Below are positions 1 through 5,437 of a stretch of DNA of 8,436 nt, piece after piece. Below the pieces are notes generated by a model. That model was given only the letters and a program-made list of their open reading frames with translations, did no database searches and was not told the DNA's origin. Source of the stretch: Candidatus Adiutrix sp. Its GTDB lineage: Bacteria > Desulfobacterota > Desulfarculia > Adiutricales > Adiutricaceae. The DNA lies in the NCBI GenBank assembly GCA_031285975.1, contig JAITVE010000120.1:1-8436 (forward strand). Direction: 5' to 3'. Positions within the stretch are counted from its first letter, which is position 1. The number at the start of each line of letters is the position of its first letter. Both the position numbers and the translations under genes were made by a program.

Positions 1-275
1 GTTCTGTAACCGGGGCGGTGATGGTTATCGGCCTCAAATACGGCAATGCAGACGCGAAAGACAGAACCGTCAAACAGGCCTGCGACGCCAAAGTGGCAGA
101 ATTCCTCCGCGCCTTTAAAACGCGGCACCGGAGCATCGTCTGCCGCGACCTTCTGGGCTGTGACATTTTCACGCCGGACGGCAAGCAGAAAGCCCTGAAC
201 GAAAAGCTGTTCACAACCCTCTGCGCAGACCTGGTAATCAGCGCGGCGGCCATCCTTGAAGAATCGGGCTATTAA
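1..275 (+). CDS. C_GCAxxG_C_C family redox-active protein, 3' part (start outside window)
   Basis: The frame is open from base 3 to the TAA at 273-275, giving 90 visible residues. It reads SVTGAVMVIGLKYG at the left edge, which matches the central Cys-Gly-Ala-Val-(T/S)-Gly-Ala segment of the C_GCAxxG_C_C family, so the N-terminal half and its first cysteines lie outside the window. The GTG at 18 and ATG at 21 fall inside this conserved segment and are not the true start. Further family marks are CRDLLGCD, with two of the late cysteines, and LCADLV, with another, followed by the usual alanine-rich C-terminal helix. The family is thought to bind a metal or carry redox-active thiols in anaerobes; its exact reaction is not settled. 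An intrinsic terminator lies ten bases past the stop. Confidence 0.8.
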   Translation, partial: SVTGAVMVIGLKYGNADAKDRTVKQACDAKVAEFLRAFKTRHRSIVCRDLLGCDIFTPDGKQKALNEKLFTTLCADLVISAAAILEESGY

Positions 276-284
276 TCGCGCTCC

Positions 285-317
285 AAAGCCCACCCGGCTG
301 GCCGAATGGGCTTTTTT
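285..317 (+). terminator. Intrinsic terminator after the C_GCAxxG_C_C gene
   Basis: AAAGCCCA (285-292) pairs perfectly with TGGGCTTT (307-314). An inner CGGC/GCCG pairing (295-298 with 301-304) lies in the loop, and a run of six T (312-317) follows. The ribosome binding site of the next gene starts right after the T run, so the acetyltransferase is either expressed by read-through or from a promoter that I could not identify. Confidence 0.85.
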
Positions 318-328
318 AGAGGATATTT

Positions 329-769
329 ATGAACATACGGTTGATGACGACACCTGATTATGAAAAAGTCTATGATTTGTGGCTTAACACGCCCGGCATG
401 GGCCTGAACACCACGGACGACAGCCGGGACGGTTTAGCCAAATATCTGGCCCGCAACCCCAGCACCTGTTTTGTGGCGGAAAAAGAGGGCGAAATTATCG
501 GCGTCATCATGAGCGGGCATGACGGGCGCAGGGGCTTTATTCACCACACCGCCGTCAAGCTTTCCGAAAGAAATTGCGGCCTGGGCAGCGCCCTGGCGGC
601 GCGCGCTATGTCCGCGTTGCGGGAAGAAGGCATCAACAAAGCCACGCTGGTGGTTTTTGAAAAGAACGCGGGCGGCAACGCCTTTTGGAAAAAGCAGGGC
701 TTTACGGTGCGCAACGACTTGATATATCGCAATAAAAATATTATTGAGCTAACCCGCATCGACACGTAA
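329..769 (+). CDS. GNAT family N-acetyltransferase
   Basis: This 146-residue protein has the single-domain GNAT fold length. Acetyl-CoA binding motif A is seen as RNCGLGSAL (residues 81-89, the R-x-x-G-x-G loop), preceded by the strand that ends IHHTAV (71-76). The C-terminal motif is NAFWKKQGF (117-125), the usual N-x-x-F-(Y/W)-x-x-x-G-F. The N-terminal stretch IRLMTTPDYEKVYDLW resembles the YpeA/RimI-like branch. The substrate cannot be told from sequence: protein N-terminus, amine or small molecule are all possible. AGAGGA at 318-323 lies five bases before the ATG and supports the start. The gene ends 17 bases from the end of the converging HAD phosphatase gene, with no clear terminator between them. 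Confidence 0.88.
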   Translation: MNIRLMTTPDYEKVYDLWLNTPGMGLNTTDDSRDGLAKYLARNPSTCFVAEKEGEIIGVIMSGHDGRRGFIHHTAVKLSERNCGLGSALAARAMSALREEGINKATLVVFEKNAGGNAFWKKQGFTVRNDLIYRNKNIIELTRIDT

Positions 770-786
770 GATTGTGGTAGAATGCT

Positions 787-1416
787 CTAAAAATTCAAAA
801 TATCATCAAGGTCATTCAGGGTCGGGCGCACCTGCCAGGCCCCGGCGGCCAGGAGTTCCTCTTTGGAGGCGCCGCCCTCCAAAATGCCCACGGCCCGGAC
901 TCCGGCGCGGGAGGCGGCCTGCATATCCGTGGCGGAGTCGCCGACGTACATGGCCTGGCCGGGGCTCACGCCCATCTGGCTCAAGGCCAGGAAAATCATG
1001 TCCGGGGCGGGTTTGCCGTGGGGCACGTAGCGGGTGCCCACCGCCGTGTCGAAAAATTTGGCCAGGCCGATGGAGGCCAGGGCATACCAGGCGTTGTCCC
1101 GGTTGGTGGCCAGGCCCAGGCCGAAGCCTTCGCTCTTGAGGCGGGTCAAAAGCTCCACTGCGCCGGGAGCGATGTCCAGGTACTTTTTCTCCTGCCCGGC
1201 CACGGCCTTGAGGAAATATTCGCCCCAGGCCGGGTCGTTGTCGCCCCACAGGGCCGTCCAAAAATCCGCCGCCGCCAGGCTCATGACCCGGCGGGTGTCG
1301 CTTTCGTCCACCCGGCGCAGGTTGAAGTGCTCGGCCATGGTGTTGAGGCCCCTGGTGATGGCGTAAATGGAATCCACCAGGGTCATGTCGAAATCAAAGA
1401 GAACTGTCCTGACCAT
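787..1416 (-). CDS. HAD-superfamily hydrolase, phosphoglycolate phosphatase-like
   Basis: This 209-residue soluble phosphatase of the Gph/PpaX/YjjG type has all four HAD motifs. Motif I is DFDMTLVDS (8-16) with the nucleophile D8 and acid-base D10. Motif II is ATN (103-105). The motif III lysine lies in GKPAPD (134-139). Motif IV is VGDSATD (158-164) with D160 and D164. The stretch of about 65 residues after motif I is the expected helical cap. Motif I has Met where most relatives have Gly (DxDGT). The start at 1416 was chosen because GGGAG lies six bases upstream; a TTG at 1437 would add seven residues but has no better signal. Last gene of a probable operon, it begins 26 bases after the ankyrin gene ends. 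Candidate substrates are 2-phosphoglycolate, pyrophosphate or nucleotides; sequence alone cannot decide. Confidence 0.87.
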   Translation of the reverse strand: MVRTVLFDFDMTLVDSIYAITRGLNTMAEHFNLRRVDESDTRRVMSLAAADFWTALWGDNDPAWGEYFLKAVAGQEKKYLDIAPGAVELLTRLKSEGFGLGLATNRDNAWYALASIGLAKFFDTAVGTRYVPHGKPAPDMIFLALSQMGVSPGQAMYVGDSATDMQAASRAGVRAVGILEGGASKEELLAAGAWQVRPTLNDLDDILNF

Positions 1417-1442
1417 ATACCACTCCCGGTTGCGCAACCGTT

Positions 1443-2651
1443 TTATTGCCGCTGTAAAAATTGAACCAGTTCCGGCCGCTGATCGCCCGCGTAGTCAATG
1501 GGCGAACGGCCCTGCGCGTCTTTTTCCGCAGGGCTGACCCCGCCGTTGACCAGGACTTTGGCCACCTCGTCATTGGGGTTGAGCCAGACGGCCAGGGCCA
1601 GGCTGTTGCGGCCATGAGGGTCTTTGGCCGTAATGTCCGCGCCGGAGCGGATGAGGAATTTGGCCACCTCCGGGTCGCGGTTCCCGGCCGCCGCCAACAG
1701 CGGGGTCAGGCCGTTGGCCCGCGCGGCGTTCAAGTCCGCCCCGTTCCGCAGCAAAAATTTCACTATTTCCACGTTGGGGCTGCTCAGGCAGGCCAGCAGG
1801 AAAGCGTCGGAGCCGCTGCCGTCCACGGCTTTCAGGTCGGCCCCGGCCTCTTTCAGGGCCTCGATCACCGGCAGGCTGTCATTGGCGGCCACTGCCGCCA
1901 GAAGGGGCGTGCGGCCTTCTTTGTCCCGGCTCTCCAGGCTGGCCCCGGCGGAAACCAGGCCGCCGATGACCGAGGCGGCCTTGCTTTCAGCGGCGGCCAC
2001 GGCCAGGGCCGTCCGGCCCTGCGCGTCAATGCTGTCCACCCGCGCCCCCTGCCCCAGAAGCATCCGGGCCACGGGTACATTGCCCTGGGCCGCAGCCTGC
2101 ATCAGGGGAGTCCGCCCTTCCCGGTCGCCCAGTTCCGGGTTGGCCCCGGCTTCCATCAGCACATAAATCACGCCCGGCGCTTTGTTGTTGGCGGCGGAGT
2201 GATAGAGGGCCGTGCCGCCCAGATAATCCCGCTGGTTCGCCTCGGCCCCGGCTTTGATGAGGGCGGAGACCATTGGAGCCTGGTTGAAGCTGGCGGCGAA
2301 CATCAGGGGGGTCAGGCCGTAGCGGGTTTCCTGGGCGCTGAGATTCGCGCCCCGGTCGGCCAGGAGGGCCGCCACCCCCGGATCAGGGTTGGAAGCGGCG
2401 GCGAACATCAAGGGGGTCAAGCCGTCGGGGCCGTCGGTCATGTTTACGTCCAGGCCCACGGTGAGGGCCTGTTCCAACTGCGCGGCGGTTCCGCTTTTGA
2501 GGAGTGCGGCCAGCCCGTTGAAATCAGGCTCAGCGGGCGGGGCGGAGGCTTCGGCCACGGCGGTCGCTTCGGCGGGAATGTCCGGCTGGGCCTGCAAAAG
2601 GCCGGGCTGGAAGAGCAGAAAGGCGGCGATGAGACATACAAGGGTGCGCAT
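1443..2651 (-). CDS. Exported ankyrin-repeat protein
   Basis: This 402-residue protein has a clear signal peptide: charged MR start, hydrophobic core LVCLIAAFLLF, probable cleavage after LLQA (residue 21). A short Ala/Pro/Glu-rich linker follows to about residue 42. The rest is about ten ankyrin repeats plus a C-terminal cap, with the G-x-T-P-L turn recurring at residues 77, 112, 145, 179, 212, 246, 280, 314, 347 and 381. The spacing is mostly 34, one longer than the canonical 33. Repeat 7-8 has a degenerate turn (GSDAF). There is no enzymatic domain, so it is most likely a periplasmic binding or scaffold protein. It starts nine bases after the NimA-like gene and precedes the HAD gene closely, indicating cotranscription. 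The SD before its ATG is weak (ACGAG), fitting translational coupling. Some periplasmic ankyrin proteins of other bacteria support oxidative-stress enzymes; a similar job here is inference. Confidence 0.9.
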   Translation of the reverse strand: MRTLVCLIAAFLLFQPGLLQAQPDIPAEATAVAEASAPPAEPDFNGLAALLKSGTAAQLEQALTVGLDVNMTDGPDGLTPLMFAAASNPDPGVAALLADRGANLSAQETRYGLTPLMFAASFNQAPMVSALIKAGAEANQRDYLGGTALYHSAANNKAPGVIYVLMEAGANPELGDREGRTPLMQAAAQGNVPVARMLLGQGARVDSIDAQGRTALAVAAAESKAASVIGGLVSAGASLESRDKEGRTPLLAAVAANDSLPVIEALKEAGADLKAVDGSGSDAFLLACLSSPNVEIVKFLLRNGADLNAARANGLTPLLAAAGNRDPEVAKFLIRSGADITAKDPHGRNSLALAVWLNPNDEVAKVLVNGGVSPAEKDAQGRSPIDYAGDQRPELVQFLQRQ

Positions 2652-2660
2652 AGTAACTCG

Positions 2661-3137
2661 TTATTTACGGTTGCTTTTGCCGGTGATGACTTCCGGGTCG
2701 AGGGCATACACCGCTGTTGATTTCAGGCGCTTGTGCAGGTACTCGTCCAGGCCGTCCAGGTTCGCCGGGTAATATTTGTGGGTCAGGGCGCGGAGGGCGG
2801 CCTCCCGCTCGTTATCGTCCGTGACGGGCATAACTTTGCCGAACGCCACCACGCTCTCATAATATACGGTATAGCTGCCTTTGTAAACCGTGTCGGTGCG
2901 GCCCACCACCGCGAAGCTAACCTTGGGGTTGGCGGCCAGATTGTCGATTTTGTGGCCCTCACAGGCGCAGTGGAAATACAGGTAACCCTTCACGAAAAGG
3001 AAGGAGAGGGGCACGGCATAGGGCTGGCCCTCCGCGTCGGTGGTGGCCAAAACGCCGTATTCCCCGCGTTCCAGGATGGCCCGGCATTCGTCGGGCCCAA
3101 GCTGCCGGTCGCGGCGGCGCATGATTTTCTCGTTCAT
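2661..3137 (-). CDS. Pyridoxamine 5'-phosphate oxidase-related, NimA-like FMN-binding protein
   Basis: This 158-residue protein has the NimA/Pyridox_ox_2 pattern: MRRRDRQL near the N terminus, then ERGEYGVLATTDAEGQPYAVPL (residues 23-44, the strand pair that holds flavin phosphate), YFHCACEGHKIDN (54-66) and the NPKVSF strand (70-75). Members form split-barrel dimers that bind FMN or heme; some reduce nitroimidazoles, but most have unknown substrates, so resistance should not be assumed. The start at 3137 (MNEK) was chosen because GAG and GGTG lie just before it. A GTG at 3146 would add three residues and an ATG at 3122 would remove five. It is the first gene of a probable operon with the ankyrin and HAD genes. 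It sits directly behind the HU terminator, so it needs read-through or a promoter I could not see. Confidence 0.85.
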   Translation of the reverse strand: MNEKIMRRRDRQLGPDECRAILERGEYGVLATTDAEGQPYAVPLSFLFVKGYLYFHCACEGHKIDNLAANPKVSFAVVGRTDTVYKGSYTVYYESVVAFGKVMPVTDDNEREAALRALTHKYYPANLDGLDEYLHKRLKSTAVYALDPEVITGKSNRK

Positions 3138-3156
3138 AATCACCACTCAAAGCACG

Positions 3157-3187
3157 CAAAAAGGGGACGCCGAGCGGCGATCCCCTT
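3157..3187 (-). terminator. Intrinsic terminator of the HU gene
   Basis: On the minus strand AAGGGGA pairs with TCCCCTT (plus-strand 3181-3187 with 3161-3167). The inner stem is CGCCG/CGGCG (3168-3172 with 3175-3179), with one bulged base, and the hairpin runs into TTTTT. It lies about 65 bases past the HU stop codon and 20 bases before the start of the NimA-like gene. Confidence 0.8.
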
Positions 3188-3212
3188 CTGCTCTCTAGAA
3201 ATTTGTTCAGGC

Positions 3213-3244
3213 GCGGGGAGGCCCGGGCGGCCCGCCCTCCCCGC
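3213..3244 (-). other. GC-rich hairpin directly behind the HU stop codon
   Basis: GCGGGGAGG (3213-3221) and CCTCCCCGC (3236-3244) are perfect inverted copies around a GC-rich loop. There is no T run on either side, so it does not look like a terminator by itself. It may protect the 3' end of the abundant HU message; the true terminator follows at 3187-3157. Confidence 0.6.
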
Positions 3245-3250
3245 TCCCGG

Positions 3251-3523
3251 CTAGTTGATGGTCGCCTTCAGGCTTTTGGCCGCTTTGAACTTGACGGCCT
3301 TGTGCGCCTTGACCACGGCGGGTTCATTGGTGCGCGGGTTGCGGGCGATTCTTTTTTTGCGCTTCACCACTTCAAAAATGCCCAGGCCGAACAACGCGAA
3401 GCGGCCCTCTTTTTTCAACGTCTTGACGATCTGCGCCAAAATGGTGTCCAAAACTTCCTTGGAGGCCGCCTTGGTCAATCCGGTTTCCTCGGCCACGTGG
3501 GCAATCAGTTCAGATTTGGTCAT
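3251..3523 (-). CDS. HU-family DNA-binding protein
   Basis: This 90-residue protein has exactly the usual HU length. The N-terminal dimerisation helices begin MTKSELIAHVAEETGLTK. The body has RFALFGLGIFEV (41-52), and the DNA-binding arm carries ARNPRTNE (60-67) with Pro63, the residue that intercalates and kinks DNA. The usual GRNPxTG signature is slightly changed (A for G, NE for GE). HU compacts the nucleoid and bends DNA without strict sequence choice; whether this copy is an HU or an IHF-like paralogue cannot be told. The start at 3523 is fixed by AGGAG nine bases upstream; the longer open frame to 3604 has no family support. A sigma70-like promoter lies about 130 bases upstream, and the gene appears to have its own terminator, so it is likely monocistronic. 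Confidence 0.95.
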   Translation of the reverse strand: MTKSELIAHVAEETGLTKAASKEVLDTILAQIVKTLKKEGRFALFGLGIFEVVKRKKRIARNPRTNEPAVVKAHKAVKFKAAKSLKATIN

Positions 3524-3658
3524 GTGCCTATTCTCCTGTAGGGGTTGAGATTTTCGCGTATCCCAAAATCGCTGACTCAGAACAGCCCGAAATCCGGGTG
3601 CCAAGTCCGGGTTCCGCTCGAGGCCGTTCGCAAAAATTTTCTGTCGAAACAGGGTTTC

Positions 3659-3687
3659 AATATACCAATGTTTTCAGCAAAAGGCAA
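3659..3687 (-). promoter_or_regulatory. Sigma70-like promoter for the HU gene
   Basis: On the minus strand TTGCCT (plus-strand 3682-3687) and TATATT (3659-3664) are separated by 17 bases. They match the -35 consensus at four of six positions and the -10 consensus at five of six. It would give a leader of about 130 bases before the HU start. Confidence 0.5.
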
Positions 3688-3734
3688 CTGTTTGTTCTTT
3701 CTTTTTTACGGCGCAAATTCCGGTCACATAAGGC

Positions 3735-3763
3735 TTTACATTTTTACGGACTTTGGCTACATT
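3735..3763 (+). promoter_or_regulatory. Sigma70-like promoter reading toward the glycosyltransferase
   Basis: TTTACA (3735-3740) and TACATT (3758-3763) are separated by 17 bases, five of six and four of six matches to consensus. It diverges from the HU promoter. Transcription would begin near 3770, about 195 bases before the glycosyltransferase start. Confidence 0.45.
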
Positions 3764-3777
3764 GAGGAATCCGCACA

Positions 3778-3912
3778 GCGGCGGGGCCGCGAAGCTATGA
3801 TTCGCCGCGAGGGGCCGGGCGGCGCAGTAACTTTGTTCGCAAAGCCCATTTCCAAGGCGCAAAACGCGATGCGAGCTCAAATTTTATTGAGATTGCTCCG
3901 CTTTTTATTTTT
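3778..3912 (+). ncRNA. Candidate structured leader or small RNA in the HU/glycosyltransferase gap
   Basis: This stretch has no believable gene but several ready hairpins in the + direction. They are GCGGC-GGG-GCCGC (3778-3790), CGCCGC/GCGGCG (3803-3808 with 3819-3824), and CTTTG-TTCG-CAAAG (3831-3844). The last is a GAGC-TCAA/TTGA-GCTC hairpin (3873-3898) followed by TTTTTATTTTT (3902-3912), which resembles a terminator. With the promoter at 3735-3763, it would make an RNA of about 140 bases ending 50 bases before the next gene. It matches no RNA family that I recognise (not 4.5S, tmRNA or 6S by eye). It could equally be a 5' leader with an attenuator. Confidence 0.3.
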
Positions 3913-3963
3913 CGCAACCAAGTTTAATCGGCATGACAGCAATGATCGGCCGGGAGTGAGAAT

Positions 3964-4737
3964 ATGTCGCTAACCGTAGTGGTCTTGGCCAAAAATGAAG
4001 CGGCCAACATAGAAGCCTGCCTGGACAGCGCCGCCGGAGCCGATGAGTTCCTGGTCATTGACGACCACAGTGATGATGACACCGCCGAACTGGCCCTGGC
4101 CAAAGGGGCCCGCGTGCTGCGCCGCAAGCTGGACGATTTTTCGAGCCAGTTGAATTACGCCGCCGGGGAGGCTTCCGGCGAGTGGATTTTCATTCTGGAC
4201 GCGGACGAGCGCTTCACCCCCGGCCTGATGGCGGCCATCCGCAGCCACATGGCCGCCGGGCCCGTGGCGGCGGGCCGGGTGGTGCGCGACAATTTCGCCT
4301 TTGGCCGCCAGCACCGCTTCGGCCCCCTCAAGCCGGACGGCATCACCCGGCTGTTCCCGCGCACCGCCGTCCGCTGGGAGGGGCTGGTGCATCCCCATTC
4401 CCATTGCGGCCTGCCGGAAAAAGTCCTGGGGCGGCTCATCCACTTTACCTATAAGGACTGGAACCACTATTTCCGCAAGCTGGATCAGTATGCCGCCCTG
4501 TGGGCCCAAAACGCCCACGAGCAGGGGCGGCGCGTGGGCCCGGCCGGGGCCTGGGCCCGGCTGATGTGGAACCAGTTCAAAATGTTTATTCTCAACGGCG
4601 GCCTTTTGGGCGGCCCGGTCTGCTGGGCGCTGTGCTTCCTCAACGGCGAATACACCCTGAAAAAATACCTCAAGCTGCTGGATTTAAACCGAACCGCGCC
4701 AGCGCGGCCAGCACCTCTGTCAGGGGAAGCCCAATAA
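3964..4737 (+). CDS. Family 2 glycosyltransferase, WaaE-like
   Basis: This 257-residue protein has a GT-A fold. It opens with LTVVVLAKNEAANIEACLDS, typical of the WaaE/SunS branch of family 2. DDHSDDDT (33-40) binds the nucleotide, and DADE (79-82) is the metal-binding DxD. WEGLVHPH (138-145) and HFTYKDWNHYFRK (160-172) are typical of the WaaE group, which adds a sugar to the lipopolysaccharide inner core at the inner face of the cytoplasmic membrane. The exact sugar is not predictable. A short hydrophobic stretch near 206-226 may contact the membrane. GGGAGTGAG ends three bases before the ATG. The last 68 bases overlap the 3' end of maf on the other strand; the final residues (about 243-257) lie past the usual family end and are Pro/Ala-rich, so they may be a by-product of that overlap. 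Confidence 0.88.
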   Translation: MSLTVVVLAKNEAANIEACLDSAAGADEFLVIDDHSDDDTAELALAKGARVLRRKLDDFSSQLNYAAGEASGEWIFILDADERFTPGLMAAIRSHMAAGPVAAGRVVRDNFAFGRQHRFGPLKPDGITRLFPRTAVRWEGLVHPHSHCGLPEKVLGRLIHFTYKDWNHYFRKLDQYAALWAQNAHEQGRRVGPAGAWARLMWNQFKMFILNGGLLGGPVCWALCFLNGEYTLKKYLKLLDLNRTAPARPAPLSGEAQ

Positions 4738-5239
4738 CCGCTGAGTAGGAGCCCTCGATGCGTTCCACCAAAAAGCCCCCCAACCCTTGCAGGCCATAGG
4801 CTCCGGCCTTGTCCAGCCCTTCGCCGGTGGCCACGTAGCGCTCAATCATGCGCGGCGAAAGCTCGCGGAAGGTGACCCGGCTGATGACGGCCTCCGAATG
4901 CGCGATGGCGCCGCCCTCCGCCAGGCTGAAAGCCGTGGCCACTTGGTGCGTCCGCCCGCTCAAGGCGCGGAGGTGGGCGGCGGCCTCTTCGGGGCCGCTG
5001 GGCTTGTCAAAAATTTCGTCATCCAGAAAAACCGTGGTGTCCGCGCCCAGGGATAACCGCCCGGCGCGGGCCTTGGCCAGGGCCTTTTCCCGCGAGAGAC
5101 GCTGGGCGTACTCTACGGGCGGCTCGCCCGCCCGGCGGCTCTCGTCGATATCCGCAGGGTCAATTTCAAAAGCCACCCCGGCCCAGCGCAAAAGGTCGGC
5201 CCGCCGGGGCGAGGCCGAGACCAGAATGAGAGCCCGCAT
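4670..5239 (-). CDS. maf: Maf-type nucleotide pyrophosphatase, probable dTTP/UTP type
   Basis: This 189-residue protein has the usual Maf length and signatures. SASPRR (8-13) is the phosphate-binding loop. EYAQRLSREKA (43-53) carries the conserved Arg and Lys. GADTTV (65-70) holds catalytic D67, and DKP (78-80) and GRTHQV (95-100) follow. KAGAYGLQG (144-152) has the Gln typical of the YhdE/dTTP-UTP branch rather than the YceF (m7GTP) branch. These enzymes cleave nucleotides such as dTTP, UTP and modified forms to the monophosphate plus pyrophosphate, and have been linked to septum control. The start at 5239 puts SASPRR at the normal place. Upstream in-frame ATGs at 5302 and 5314 would add a tail without family likeness, and no SD is strong. 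The conserved C terminus (YSAVIGLPLTEV) shows that the overlap with the glycosyltransferase is on a genuine Maf end. Confidence 0.92.
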   Translation of the reverse strand: MRALILVSASPRRADLLRWAGVAFEIDPADIDESRRAGEPPVEYAQRLSREKALAKARAGRLSLGADTTVFLDDEIFDKPSGPEEAAAHLRALSGRTHQVATAFSLAEGGAIAHSEAVISRVTFRELSPRMIERYVATGEGLDKAGAYGLQGLGGFLVERIEGSYSAVIGLPLTEVLAALARFGLNPAA

Positions 5240-5322
5240 GGGGCTTGATTCCGGCGGGGTTCCGGCTACGTTGCGCCCTAAACTATCGTCAACTGTTTTC
5301 ATTGAAGCTTTCATGATGCCAG

Positions 5323-5351
5323 ATAGTAATTGTTTTGGCAAAAATTTACAA
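5323..5351 (-). promoter_or_regulatory. Possible sigma70-like promoter for maf
   Basis: On the minus strand TTGTAA (plus-strand 5346-5351) and TACTAT (5323-5328) lie 17 bases apart, each matching four of six consensus bases. A start near 5316 would leave about 75 bases before the maf ATG. It sits back to back with the promoter for the gene on the + strand. Confidence 0.3.
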
Positions 5352-5359
5352 CAAAAGAC

Positions 5360-5388
5360 TTGAAGCTGACCCTGCTCAATGTCATAAT
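5360..5388 (+). promoter_or_regulatory. Sigma70-like promoter for the duplicated exported protein
   Basis: TTGAAG (5360-5365) and CATAAT (5383-5388) are separated by exactly 17 bases, four of six and five of six consensus matches, in an AT-rich stretch. The predicted leader is about 43 bases. Confidence 0.5.
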
Positions 5389-5437
5389 TCAGTAAAAATG
5401 ACGATGAATGTGCGGGCATTTTCAGGCAATGGGTTGA

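Noticed and set aside
1600..2440. Tandem DNA repeats within the ankyrin gene
   Set aside because: The similarity is at protein level (ankyrin turns); the DNA copies are too diverged to be called a separate repeat element.
1461..2720. Long + strand open frame (419 codons) opposite the ankyrin gene
   Set aside because: It is a mirror of GC-rich ankyrin codons: Gly/Arg/Gln-rich with no domain, while the minus strand has a signal peptide and regular ankyrin repeats.
3524..3604. Longer HU start adding 27 residues
   Set aside because: AGGAG nine bases before 3523 and the exact 90-residue HU length fix the shorter start.
3545..3973. 142-codon + strand frame in the HU/glycosyltransferase gap
   Set aside because: Composition is erratic, there is no SD or known motif, and it runs through hairpins and both promoters into the next gene in another frame.
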